A stretch of DNA of 64,000 bases from Nemophila menziesii (taxonomy: Eukaryota; Streptophyta; Magnoliopsida; Boraginales; Hydrophyllaceae), in the NCBI GenBank assembly GCA_029959085.1, contig JARWIR010000011.1, forward strand, positions 5,085,840 to 5,149,839. Reading direction: 5' to 3'. Position numbers and translations under genes: made by a program. The notes below the pieces were generated by a model. That model did not search any database and was not told the origin of the DNA. It saw only the letters and a program-made list of their open reading frames with translations. Shown here piece by piece: positions 53,419 through 64,000 of the stretch (positions are counted from its first letter, which is position 1; each line of letters begins with the position of its first letter).

Positions 53419-54583
53419 GACTATGGATCCGAAAATTTAATATGTATGTTATTTTGCATGGTTGAAACACACATGACAAGAGCTACAAAAAATACAATTT
53501 TACAAACTCGACCTTTTAAATCAATCAAAAATTTACTCTAACTTAATTACTATTAATGAATACTACATTGACTGAGATAGGGGGTTCTTTGCACGGATCA
53601 AAGTTTGATGAATCAAATGATGGATACATAATAAACAATATTTATTATTCACATAATTGAGCAAGAATTGAAAAACGTACCTAGGATGACTTCAATAGGC
53701 TTTGTAGGAACGATCTTAATCTAAAGATTTTACAAACAAATAATAAGAAGTGACAAAACATACACAATCATATATAAAACAAGACATGGGTACCTTAGAA
53801 AGGGTAGGTTGCCTTGGGAAGTGTCTCCTAAATCAATTGTTTATGGACTGTAAAAAGATGAGCTCGGGTTTAAAATTAAACCTTAATTTGGGTTCTTCTA
53901 TGGTGGAGAATGGTCTAGTGCAGCCTTGGTGGAAAGGTGAGTGTGAAGATGGTCGAGAATAGTCATTGGCGGCGGTGGCTGTAAGTGAAAAGAGATGAGA
54001 TTAGGTTAAAAAATAATCTTTAATTTGGGTTCTTTTTGTTTTTGCGTGTCTTATGGTGATGAAATTATTTTTCCTTTTTTTTATAATGGAATAATGGATT
54101 TGCTAATCAGTTTTTTGTTTGATGTTTGGGTATTAAATATATATATTTTTTAAAATTAAAATATAATTAATTAATGAAAAGTGGGGTCAGAAATAATCTT
54201 GGCCATCACTTATGTTGGGGTCAGAATCAATTCAAGCCACTACTGAGAAAGTTTTTTTATCAATAAATTAAACTTTTACTAAAATAAGCTCAACCTCCAA
54301 TGTCATTACAACTTTCACCTACTAGTGCCGAGAAAATATAAATCGACCTACTTTAACTATTACATAATAAGCCTACTACAATTTTAATCAAAACTAAAGA
54401 AAGAAACTCTAGACTATTATGCCCAATAAGCTAATTGGACTCTATTTTAATAATAAGAGAATCTGCTTCTTTGCTTTTGTATTTTCTCTTACCCACTTTC
54501 ACATGGACTAGAATGTAAATACTTTTCCATATATGATCTTCACATAGGAAATTCCAACCATGTTACCTTTCATTTATCTCCCA

Positions 54584-55452
54584 CTATACACAGTATATAT
54601 AAGTAGTAATAAATGTCCCCACAATATCAACAACTTCTACACAATGAATTAAATTAATTATATTAATCAATTCTTCCAAGTATGCAGGATTAACCTTAAC
54701 ATTACACCTCTCAAGCATTTTCAATAAAATTCGCTTTGTGAAAGAGCAGCTTATAAATAAGTGATTAACTTCTTCTATATTAGCATTGCAGAAACATAAG
54801 AGTGGGTTAACTTGCATTTCCGAACTGAGCATCCTAGCTTTGGTAGATAATTAGTCTTGAAAGCATAACCAAGCAGCAAATGCATACCTCGGTATACAAG
54901 ACTTTGTCCATACTAGTTTTCACCACTTTACTTCACTCTTCTCAACTGCAATTTTTTCAAGGGTTTTCTTGAAGGAGAAACCACTTATATTACTCTCCTT
55001 CCATATAATAATATCATCCCCACTAGAAATTTTAATATTACAGATATGACGGAGTAATTTGCCCACAATAGGAGGCAATTTCCATCTATTACCCCCATAG
55101 AATGAAGAAATAGTTTTATTACAGTTAATGTCATCGCTACTAAGATCAATTCCTAAGAATTCTTGTGAATTTTTTCCACGTAGCCATTTATCCCAAATTA
55201 AGAATGTATTCTTACCATTCCTTATAACATGAGTAATAAAGTAATAAGCTAGGTACCTGATCTTCAAAATCTGATTCCATATCCATGTGTGAGCTAGTTT
55301 TATATTCAAGCTCCAGATACACCTGCCTTTAATGATATTATGATGAACCCACATATTTACAAATTGTGTTTTTGTGAGTATATTCTCCAGAAAGTAGCTA
55401 AGAGACTGACTTTATTTATATCTTCAATAATTGGAATACCAAAAGACCTCCT
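54584..55452 (-). pseudogene. LINE zf-RVT remnant, U11 copy (subtype D, C-like upstream end)
   Basis: Carries the D stops at FQD and KW. The upstream frame is open for 144 codons (54920-55354) and starts MWVHHNIIKGRCIWSLN, showing the conserved W-V-x-x-x-x-x-K-G-R-x-x-W stretch that precedes the WIWNQILKIR segment in plant LINEs. Its upstream third carries C-type variants. Confidence 0.85.
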
Positions 55453-56635
55453 TGTACTTTAATAGAGCAAATATTCACTCTTTTTTGTTTTAATAATTTA
55501 TGTTTGAATTTATTTATATCAACAAAAAATAGTTAATTAATTAAACATTTTGCTAATTTGGTTTGACTTGAATATTTTTATAAATAACAGTGTATTATGA
55601 GGTGAATGATAAGATTTCTGGTCATGATTTTACAAATATCAGGTATATATACTTAAAGTATGAAATTCTTTGATATCTTTTTATTGTGTCGTCGTGCCTC
55701 TTTCTTGTTTTGGTTATTTAAAGTACCAGTAGCTTTAAAATCCAAGTAACTTAATACTAAATTCATACCAATTAATTATATAATTATGATAAATCTAAAT
55801 ATACTACTTTTCACCATTAACATAAATAGAATTTGGAAAATCTAAATATATTTTTACCCTAATCCTATATGAATTATAACTTAGTCCTATAAAAATAAGA
55901 CGTGATAATTTTTATTCCTGAAAAATAAAAAACTAAATATATAATCATGGATGGAGATTTTGGTGATATAAATAAGATGGTTATTTGGAATTCTAATAAT
56001 TATAAAGTTAATATTTTTTAAGATATAGGGATTATATACCATATTTTTAAATATATTATACATTTATGTTCTTAAGATTAATATGGATGGTATATTATTA
56101 ACTTTATTAACCCTGCCTCTTAATTTAAAAAGATATTCTGCATCTTTCAAATTAATATAATAAATAAGTATTTATATTATTTTTATTATGTCTTGAATAT
56201 GAAAATGATCTATGTGAACTAAAAACACGATTAACTAAGTACGTGGTTTAAAATTCTATGTTTTAGAATTATAGCTGAAATTTAGATTTTATAATGATAT
56301 AATATTCCATACAACAAATTTAGTAAAACTAATAAATTAAAAAAGTAGATAACAAAACTAAGAAACTGTAGTGGTTAAAAACATGATTTAATGCATTTAA
56401 TAAATAATGAATTATATGGGATGCATTTCGCTCGATCTTAATTGCACCCAAACAAGCCTCGCAAAGCTCCGTATAACAACATTCATCCAGGAACCACCAA
56501 CCATCTATTCAACATATACATATTTAGTCAAAACAGTTTATATAATGGAAAAAACTTCAAAAGTATTCATAAACAAATCTTACTAATTGAATCGATTGTG
56601 AGTCGGCACTTAATTGGTTTTTGATACTCGTATAA

Positions 56636-57916
56636 TTATGTATCAATATGCATTTTTCCCTTTTCATAAATGAGTAATTCTATATATCACTCATTTCATA
56701 CAACCCTCATACCTCCCCTTTTACGTGGTGTGATTTGATTGCAAATTATTTAATTTCCAATCAAAGCACGCCATATAAGGAGGTAGTATAAAAAATTATT
56801 CTCAAAAAATCAAGAAATATATACGAGCAACATTAAATCTTATACGAGGATAAGAAATAAATATAAAATAAAATGCTTATTTTATGAATCGTATTAACAA
56901 AAAATATTTCACAATTATACAAGTAAACAAGAAACTCATTAACTTCAGTTATCCATATAAACAAACATATAATAATATAAATTGTACCTATAAAAGAGAT
57001 TTAAACAACAAGGTATTAAGATAGATGCGAGATCAAATTCATTCTAACACTTACAAAATAATTAAGTTACATACTGGATAAAACTTAATCACGAAACTTG
57101 ATATATACATATATTGTGATACATATCGATATTCGTCAATTACAAACATAGATCTTTCATATAAGATGAGAATTACTAATACTCTAAGATACTTACCATC
57201 AAGATCTATTTTAAAATTCTATTACATAACTCAAAAAAGATTAAAAAAAATTATAGGGATAAAAAAATAAAATAATTTTTTTGTTTTATTGCATACCAAT
57301 AATTTTATTTTATCTTTCTCGAGTTATGTAATAGATTTTAAAAATAGATCTTGATGGTATGTATCTTAGAATATTAGTAATTCTCATCATATATGAAATA
57401 TTTATGGTTGTAATTGAGTAATTTCTATGTGTATCAACATATATGTATATATCAAGTTTCGTGATTAAGTTTTATCCATTGTGTAACTTAATTATTTTGT
57501 AAGTGTTTGATTGAATTTGATCTCGCTTCTATCGTAATACCTTTTTTTTAATTTTCTTTATTGGTATATTTTCTATTATTATATGTATGTTTATATGCAT
57601 AAATGAATTTAATGAGTTTATTGTTTACTTGTATAATTGTTGAATATTGTTTGTTAATATGATTCATAAAATAAGCATTTTATTTTATATTAATTTTTTT
57701 ATCTTCGTATAAGATTTAATGTTGCTCATATATATTATATAATCTATAAATAAGAATGCAATATACCACCCCTTATGTGGTGTGGTTTGATTTGAAATGA
57801 AATAATTTTCAGTCAAATCACAACACGTAAAATGGGGTGGTGTAAGGGTTGTACGAAATGAGTAATATATAGAATTACTTATTTATAAAAAGATAAAAAT
57901 ACATATTGATACATAA
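56636..57916. repeat. Foldback element, U12 copy
   Basis: 1,281 bp, A-like. The left arm has ACCTCCCCTTTTACGTGG, improving pairing with the right arm's CCACCCC. GAGTAATTTCTATGTG is shared with U13. Confidence 0.9.
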
Positions 57917-59688
57917 GTAACTTCATAATTAAGTTTAAAACTACTTATTATTTAAAATTGTCAACACAAAATTGAGGCCATCTTTTAAACATTTGCAAAA
58001 CCAACAACAATCTATCAAATATGATGTAAATAAAAGATTAACGCTATCTTTTGATATATCTATGATTAGAGAGACTAAATATTAAATCAAAGTTAAAATC
58101 CAACCAAATAGATATTAATCATCATCAATCGTAAAATAAAATACATATGCTTCTAAATAATATTGACAAACTATATCTCAATCAAATAATTTTTAGTAAA
58201 TTACATTGAGCATTAAGAGAAATTGAATTGTAACGGCTTGGAAGGGAAGCCAAAGAAGAAATGAAAAAGCGCAATCAACTAGAAAGAAAAATTGGATTTG
58301 GAAATTAAATTTTAATGGTTTCGAATGAAAAAGAAAGAGAAGGAAAGAAACCATTAATTTAAATAGTTTCTTTGCGATCATTTAACATAGATATAAATAA
58401 TGCAGTTGAACAATAAAAGTTTGAATTTTATTTACAAAATATTTTACTCTTATTATATTTTTTTTGATTATTTTTTAACGGTTTTGAGATTATTATCAAA
58501 CATGTACTACACAGAAGAAGAAGACTATGGATCCGAAAATTTAATCGGGATGTTATTTTGCATGGTTGAAACACACATGACAAGAGCTACAAAAAATACA
58601 ATTTTACAAACTCGACCATTTAAATCAATCAAAAATTTACGCTAACTTAATTACTATTAATGAATACTACATTGACTGAGATAGGGGGTTCTTTGCACGG
58701 ATCAAAGTTTGATGAATCAAATGATGGATACATAATAAACAATATTTATTATTCACATAATTGAGAAAGAATTGAAAAATGTACCTAGGATGACTTCAAT
58801 AGGCTTTGTAGGAACGATCTTAATCTAAAAAATTTACAAACAAAAAATAAGAAGTGACAAAACATACACAATTATATATAAAACAAGACATGGGTACCTT
58901 AGAAAGGGTAGGTTGCCTTGGGAAGTGTCTCCTATATCAATTGTTTATGGACTGTAAAAAGATGAGCTCTGGTTTAAAATTAAACCTTAATTTGGGTTCT
59001 TCTATGGTGGAGAATGGTCTTGTGCAGGTTTGGTGGAAAGGTGAGTGTGAAGATGGTTGAGGATAGTCACTGGCGGCGGTAGCGTGTAAGTGAAAAGAGA
59101 TGAGATTAGGTTAAAAATAAACTTTAATTTGGGTTCTTTTTGTTTTTGCGTGTCTTATGGTGATGGAATTATTTTTCCTTTTTTTTATAATGGAATAATG
59201 GATTTGCTAATCAGTTTTTTGTTTGATGTTTGGGTATTAAATATATATATTTTTTAAAATTAAAATATAATTAATTAATGAAAAGTGGGGTCAGAAATAA
59301 TCTTGGCCATCACTTATGTTGGGGTCAGAATCAATTCTAGCCACCACTGGAGAATGTTTTTTTATCAATAAATTAAACTTTTACTAAAATAAGCTCAACC
59401 TCCAATGTCATTACAACTTTCACCTACTAGTGCCGAGCAATTATAAATCGACCTACTTTAACTATTACATAATAAGCCTATTACAATTTTAATCAAAACT
59501 AAAGACAGAAACTCTAGACTATTAGGCCCAATAAGCTAATTGGACTCTATTTTAATAATAAGAGAATCAGCTTCTTTGCTTTTGTATTTTCTCTTACCCA
59601 CTTTCACATGGACTAGAATGTAAATACTTTTCCATATATGATCTTCACATAGGAAATTCCCACCATGTTACCTTTCATTTATCTCCCA

Positions 59689-60195
59689 CTATACACAGTA
59701 TATATAAGTAGTAATAAATGTCCCCACAATATCAACAACTTCTACACAATGAATTAAATTAATTATATTAATCAATTCTTCCAAGTATTCATGATTAACC
59801 TTAACATTACACCTCTCAAGCATCTTCAATAAAATTCGCTTTGTGAAAGAGCAACTTATAAATAAGTGATTAACTTCTTCTATATTAGCATTGCAGAAAC
59901 ATAAGAGTGGGTTAACTTGCATTTCCGAACTTAGCATCCTAGCTTTGGTAGATAATCTGTCTTGAAAGCATAACCAAGCAGCAAATGCATACCTCGGTAT
60001 ACAAGACTTTGTCCATACTAGTTTCCACCACATTACTTCACTCTTCTCAACTGCAATTTTCTCAAGGGTTTTCTTGAAGGAGAAACCACTTATATTACTC
60101 TCCTTCCATATAATAATATCATCCCCACTAGAAATTTTAATATTACAGATATGAGGGAGTAATTTGCCCACAATAGGAGGCAATTTCCATCTATT
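59689..60195 (-). pseudogene. LINE zf-RVT remnant, U12 copy (truncated by the array deletion)
   Basis: Only the zf-RVT part remains, ending upstream at RWKLPPIV. The retained stretch has no internal stop (about 168 codons of LINE-derived sequence), including VMWWKLVWTKSCIPRYAF and LLCFCNANIEEVNHLF. The open frame runs a few codons past the junction into unrelated sequence (MYMLN), a by-product of the deletion. Confidence 0.86.
60187..60195. other. Deletion junction 1 at CCATCTATT (1,419 bp lost)
   Basis: GGCAATTTCCATCTATT of the LINE remnant runs straight into CAACATATACATATT of the pre-palindrome segment. In the full-length neighbour the two CCATCTATT copies are at 55082-55090 and 56501-56509, exactly 1,419 bp apart. 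One copy remains here, with no added bases. Confidence 0.95.
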
Positions 60196-60321
60196 CAACA
60201 TATACATATTTAGTCAAAACAGTTTATATAATGGAAAAAACTTCAAAAGTATTCATAAACAAATCTTACTAATTGAATCGATTGTGAGTCGGCACTTAAT
60301 TGGTTTTTGATACTTGTATAA

Positions 60322-61602
60322 TTATGTATCAATATGCATTTTTCCCTTTTCATAAATGAGTAATTCTATATATCACTCATTTCATACAACACTCATACCT
60401 CCCCTTTTACGTGGTGTGATTTGATTGCAAATTATTTAATTTCCAATCAAAGCACGCCATATAAGGAGGTAGTATAAAAAATTATTCTTAAAAAATCAAG
60501 AAATATATACGAGCAACATTAAATCTTATACGAGGATAAGAAATAAATATAAAATAAAATGCTTATTTTATGAATCGTATTAACAAAAAATATTTAACAA
60601 TTATACAAGTAAACAAGAAACTCATTAACTTCAGTTATCCATATAAACAAACATATAATAATAGAAATTGTACCTATAAAAGAGATTTAAACAACAAGGT
60701 ATTAAGATAGATGCGAGATCAAATTCATTCTAACACTTACAAAATAATTAAGTTACATACTGGATAAAACTTAATCACGAAACTTGATATATACATATAT
60801 TGTGATACATATCGATATTCGTCAATTACAAACATAGATCTTTCATATAAGATGAGAATTACTAATACTCTAAGATACTTACCATCAAGATCTATTTTAA
60901 AATTCTATTACATAACTCAAAAAAGATTAAAAAAAATTATAGGGATAAAAAAATAAAATATTTTTTTTGTTTTATTGCATACCAATAATTTTATTTTATC
61001 TTTCTCGAGTTATGTAATAGATTTTAAAAATAGATCTTGATGGTATGTATCTTAGAATATTAGTAATTCTCATCATATATGAAATATTTATGGTTGTAAT
61101 TGAGTAATTTCTATGTGTATCAACATATATGTATATATCAAGTTTCGTGATTAAGTTTTATCCATTGTGTAACTTAATTATTTTGTAAGTGTTTGATTGA
61201 ATTTGATCTCGCTTCTATCGTAATACCTTTTTTTTAATTTTCTTTATTGTTATATTTTCTATTATTATATGTATGTTTATATGCATAAATGAATTTAATG
61301 AGTTTCTTGTTTACTTGTATAATTGTTGAATATTGTTTGTTAATATGATTCATAAAATAAGCATTTTATTTTATATTAATTTTTTTATCTTCGTATAAGA
61401 TTTAATGTTGCTCATATATATTATATAATCTATAAATAAGAATGCAATATACCACCCCTTATGTGGTGTGGTTTGATTTGAAATGAAATAATTTTCAGTC
61501 AAATCACAACACGTAAAATGGGGTGGTGTAAGGGTTGTACGAAATGAGTAATATATAGAATTACTTATTTATAAAAAGATAAAAATACATATTGATACAT
61601 AA
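60322..61602. repeat. Foldback element, U13 copy
   Basis: 1,281 bp, nearly identical to U12. The loop run differs slightly (AAAATATTTTTTTTG). Because of the deletion it lies only about 130 bp from the LINE remnant of U12. Confidence 0.9.
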
Positions 61603-63374
61603 GTAACTTCATAATTAAGTTTAAAACTACTTATTATTTAAAATTGTCAACACAAAATTGAGGCCATCTTTTAAACATTTGCAAAACCAACAACAATCTA
61701 TCAAATATGATGTAAATAAAAGATTAACGCTATCTTTTGATATATCTATGATTAGAGAGACTAAATATTAAATCAAAGTTAAAATCCAACCAAATAGATA
61801 TTAATCATCATCAATCGTAAAATAAAATACATATGCTTCTAAATAATATTGACAAACTATATCTCAATCAAATAATTTTTAGTAAATTACATTGAGCATT
61901 AAGAGAAATTGAATTGTAACGGCTTGGAAGGGAAGCCAAAGAAGAAATGAAAAAGCGCAATCAACTAGAAAGAAAAATTGGATTTGGAAATTAAATTTTA
62001 ATGGTTTCGAATGAAAAAGAAAGAGAAGGAAAGAAACCATTAATTTAAATAGTTTCTTTGCGATCATTTAACATAGATATAAATAATGCAGTTGAACAAT
62101 AAAAGTTTGAATTTTATTTACAAAATATTTTACTCTTATTATATTTTTTTTGATTATTTTTTAACGGTTTTGAGATTATTATCAAACATGTACTACACAG
62201 AAGAAGAAGACTATGGATCCGAAAATTTAATCGGGATGTTATTTTGCATGGTTGAAACACACATGACAAGAGCTACAAAAAATACAATTTTACAAACTCG
62301 ACCATTTAAATCAATCAAAAATTTACGCTAACTTAATTACTATTAATGAATACTACATTGACTGAGATAGGGGGTTCTTTGCACGGATCAAAGTTTGATG
62401 AATCAAATGATGGATACATAATAAACAATATTTATTATTCACATAATTGAGAAAGAATTGAAAAATGTACCTAGGATGACTTCAATAGGCTTTGTAGGAA
62501 CGATCTTAATCTAAAAAATTTACAAACAAAAAATAAGAAGTGACAAAACATACACAATTATATATAAAACAAGACATGGGTACCTTAGAAAGGGTAGGTT
62601 GCCTTGGGAAGTGTCTCCTATATCAATTGTTTATGGACTATAAAAAGATGAGCTCTGGTTTAAAATTAAACCTTAATTTGGGTTCTTCTATGGTGGAGAA
62701 TGGTCTTGTGCAGGTTTGGTGGAAAGGTGAGTGTGAAGATGGTCGAGGATAGTCACTGGCGGCGGTAGCGTGTAAGTGAAAAGAGATGAGATTAGGTTAA
62801 AAATAAACTTTAATTTGGGTTCTTTTTGTTTTTGCGTGTCTTATGGTGATGGAATTATTTTTCCTTTTTTTTATAATGGAATAATGGATTTGCTAATCAG
62901 TTTTTTGTTTGATGTTTGGGTATTAAATATATATATTTTTTAAAATTAAAATATAATTAATTAATGAAAAGTGGGGTCAGAAATAATCTTGGCCATCACT
63001 TATGTTGGGGTCAGAATCAATTCTAGCCACCACTGGAGAATGTTTTTTTATCAATAAATTAAACTTTTACTAAAATAAGCTCAACCTCCAATGTCATTAC
63101 AACTTTCACCTACTAGTGCCGAGCAATTATAAATCGACCTACTTTAACTATTACATAATAAGCCTATTACAATTTTAATCAAAACTAAAGACAGAAACTC
63201 TAGACTATTAGGCCCAATAAGCTAATTGGACTCTATTTTAATAATAAGAGAATCAGCTTCTTTGCTTTTGTATTTTCTCTTACCCACTTTCACATGGACT
63301 AGAATGTAAATACTTTTCCATATATGATCTTCACATAGGAAATTCCCACCATGTTACCTTTCATTTATCTCCCA

Positions 63375-63881
63375 CTATACACAGTATATATAAGTAGTAA
63401 TAAATGTCCCCACAATATCAACAACTTCTACACAATGAATTAAATTAATTATATTAATCAATTCTTCCAAGTATTCATGATTAACCTTAACATTACACCT
63501 CTCAAGCATCTTCAATAAAATTCGCTTTGTGAAAGAGCAACTTATAAATAAGTGATTAACTTCTTCTATATTAGCATTGCAGAAACATAAGAGTGGGTTA
63601 ACTTGCATTTCCGAACTTAGCATCCTAGCTTTGGTAGATAATCTGTCTTGAAAGCATAACCAAGCAGCAAATGCATACCTCGGTATACAAGACTTTGTCC
63701 ATACTAGTTTCCACCACATTACTTCACTCTTCTCAACTGCAATTTTCTCAAGGGTTTTCTTGAAGGAGAAACCACTTATATTACTCTCCTTCCATATAAT
63801 AATATCATCCCCACTAGAAATTTTAATATTACAGATATGAGGGAGTAATTTGCCCACAATAGGAGGCAATTTCCATCTATT
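63375..63881 (-). pseudogene. LINE zf-RVT remnant, U13 copy (truncated)
   Basis: Same translation as the U12 copy and the same junction-derived extension. Confidence 0.86.
63873..63881. other. Deletion junction 2 at CCATCTATT
   Basis: Identical junction to 60187-60195, 3,686 bp downstream, showing that the shortened unit was copied after the deletion. Confidence 0.95.
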
Positions 63882-64000
63882 CAACATATACATATTTAGT
63901 CAAAACAGTTTATATAATGGAAAAAACTTCAAAAGTATTCATAAACAAATCTTACTAATTGAATCGATTGTGAGTCGGCACTTAATTGGTTTTTGATACT
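63882..64000 (+). repeat. Start of a further shortened unit (U14, cut by window end)
   Basis: These are the 119 bases after the second truncation junction. They follow the start of U13 (60196 onward) closely, so the shortened form is probably present at least once more beyond the window. Confidence 0.9.

Larger units (their letters stand above)
45681..55802 (+). repeat. Higher-order repeat copy 3 (C-D dimer, 10,122 bp)
   Basis: U10 (C) plus U11 (D). This is the most modified dimer: U10 has a short converted-looking tract at 49634-49677, and U11 has an expanded GAA run and a C-like 3' segment after about 55280. After it the alternation stops. Confidence 0.92.
50759..55802 (+). repeat. Array unit U11 (5,044 bp, subtype D with C-like 3' end)
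   Basis: D-type for most of its length (CACCATCAACAT, 61-bp loss near 50858, TACCTCCCTGGTGTGG, D stop codons in the LINE remnant). It has five GAA triplets at 53404-53418. From about 55280 onward it carries C-type variants (CATATCCATGTGTGAG, ACCTGCCTTTAATG, TACTTAAAGTATG, GTGTCGTCGTGCC), so its 3' end looks recombinant. Confidence 0.92.
55803..60195 (+). repeat. Array unit U12 (4,393 bp, ends at deletion junction)
   Basis: The unit returns to an A-like sequence. It keeps the spacer upstream of the palindrome (55803-56500) but ends inside the LINE remnant at CCATCTATT (60187-60195), where it continues directly into the pre-palindrome segment of the next copy. The end of the LINE remnant, the final spacer and the first spacer of the following unit are therefore absent. 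Confidence 0.94.
60196..63881 (+). repeat. Array unit U13 (3,686-bp shortened unit)
   Basis: A complete shortened unit from one CCATCTATT junction (60187-60195) to the next (63873-63881). The 3,686-bp spacing also separates the same landmarks in U12 and U13, for example 58400 and 62086. It is nearly identical to the equivalent part of U12. Differences seen include ACACTCATACC near 60390, GGATAGTC after TCGA at about 62744 where U12 has TTGA, and TATAAAAAG at 62640. Confidence 0.96.
1..64000 (+). repeat. Tandem array of a ~5.1-kb satellite-like unit (13 units plus a partial)
   Basis: The whole window is head-to-tail copies of one unit. Landmarks recur at a near-constant spacing: the 81-codon open frame starts at 2590, 7695, 12800, 17904, 23008, 28110, 38231, 48276, 58400 and 62086. 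All copies are in the same orientation, and neighbouring copies show few substitutions. No unrelated sequence interrupts them, and the array runs off both window edges. Unit boundaries given here use an arbitrary phase point (the ACTACTTTTCACC-type motif), since the natural origin of a tandem repeat cannot be fixed from inside it. Satellites with kilobase monomers are known in plants, for example at some potato centromeres. That this array is centromeric is not shown by the sequence. Confidence 0.98.

Noticed and set aside
1..64000. LTR retrotransposon array (solo LTRs or tandem LTR elements)
   Set aside because: I found no TG...CA-bounded direct terminal repeats, primer-binding site, polypurine tract next to an LTR, or gag/protease/integrase coding. 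The only retroelement homology is LINE-type.
1..64000. Possibility that the array is purely an assembly duplication
   Set aside because: Units carry many private and nested differences (75-bp loss in U9, stops added stepwise in U8 and U10, different loops), which copied contigs would not show. Exact copy number remains unverified.

Overview
This window is a single tandem array of one very long repeat unit, with no intact gene. The sequence is strongly A+T rich (about three quarters by eye). Its only recognisable protein homology is a decayed piece of a plant-type LINE (non-LTR retrotransposon) carrying the reverse-transcriptase zinc-binding (zf-RVT) region. That, together with a kilobase-scale satellite monomer, points to the nuclear genome of a flowering plant, probably a eudicot. 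I cannot name the species. A centromeric, pericentromeric or knob-like heterochromatic location is an inference only.

Layout. Taking the ACTACTTTTCACC-type motif as an arbitrary phase point, the window holds thirteen head-to-tail units (U1-U13) and the first 119 bases of another. The basic length is about 5,105 bp. U1-U5 (1-25514) are nearly full length, and the best-matching neighbours (U2/U3, U4/U5) differ at only a few positions. U6-U11 (25515-55802) alternate between two diverged subtypes, C (U6, U8, U10) and D (U7, U9, U11), forming a dimeric higher-order repeat of about 10.1 kb present three times. U12 (55803-60195) returns to a U1-like sequence and ends at a deletion junction. U13 (60196-63881) is a 3,686-bp shortened unit, and the window ends 119 bp into the next shortened unit. 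The deletion removes 1,419 bp between two copies of CCATCTATT, and the shortened form has itself been tandemly copied.

Each full unit has the same internal map (U1 coordinates): A/T-rich spacer (1-829); a 1.28-kb imperfect palindrome or foldback with arms near 595 bp around an 85-bp loop (830-2106), each arm containing a smaller nested palindrome; spacer; a purine-rich tract (2400-2550); an 81-codon open frame that shows no sign of selection (2590-2835); a pair of about 46-bp direct repeats (3145-3328); a 34-bp tandem duplication (3475-3540); spacer; the minus-strand LINE remnant (3879-4747); and a final spacer.

There is no operon or pathway here. The interest lies in array evolution: subtype-specific stop codons, small microhomology deletions, a likely gene-conversion tract in U10, chimeric units (U4/U5, U11), the C-D dimer, and the spread of a truncated unit. 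The repeated long palindrome could yield double-stranded RNA if transcribed, and is the most plausible functional hypothesis, but the sequence alone does not show transcription.
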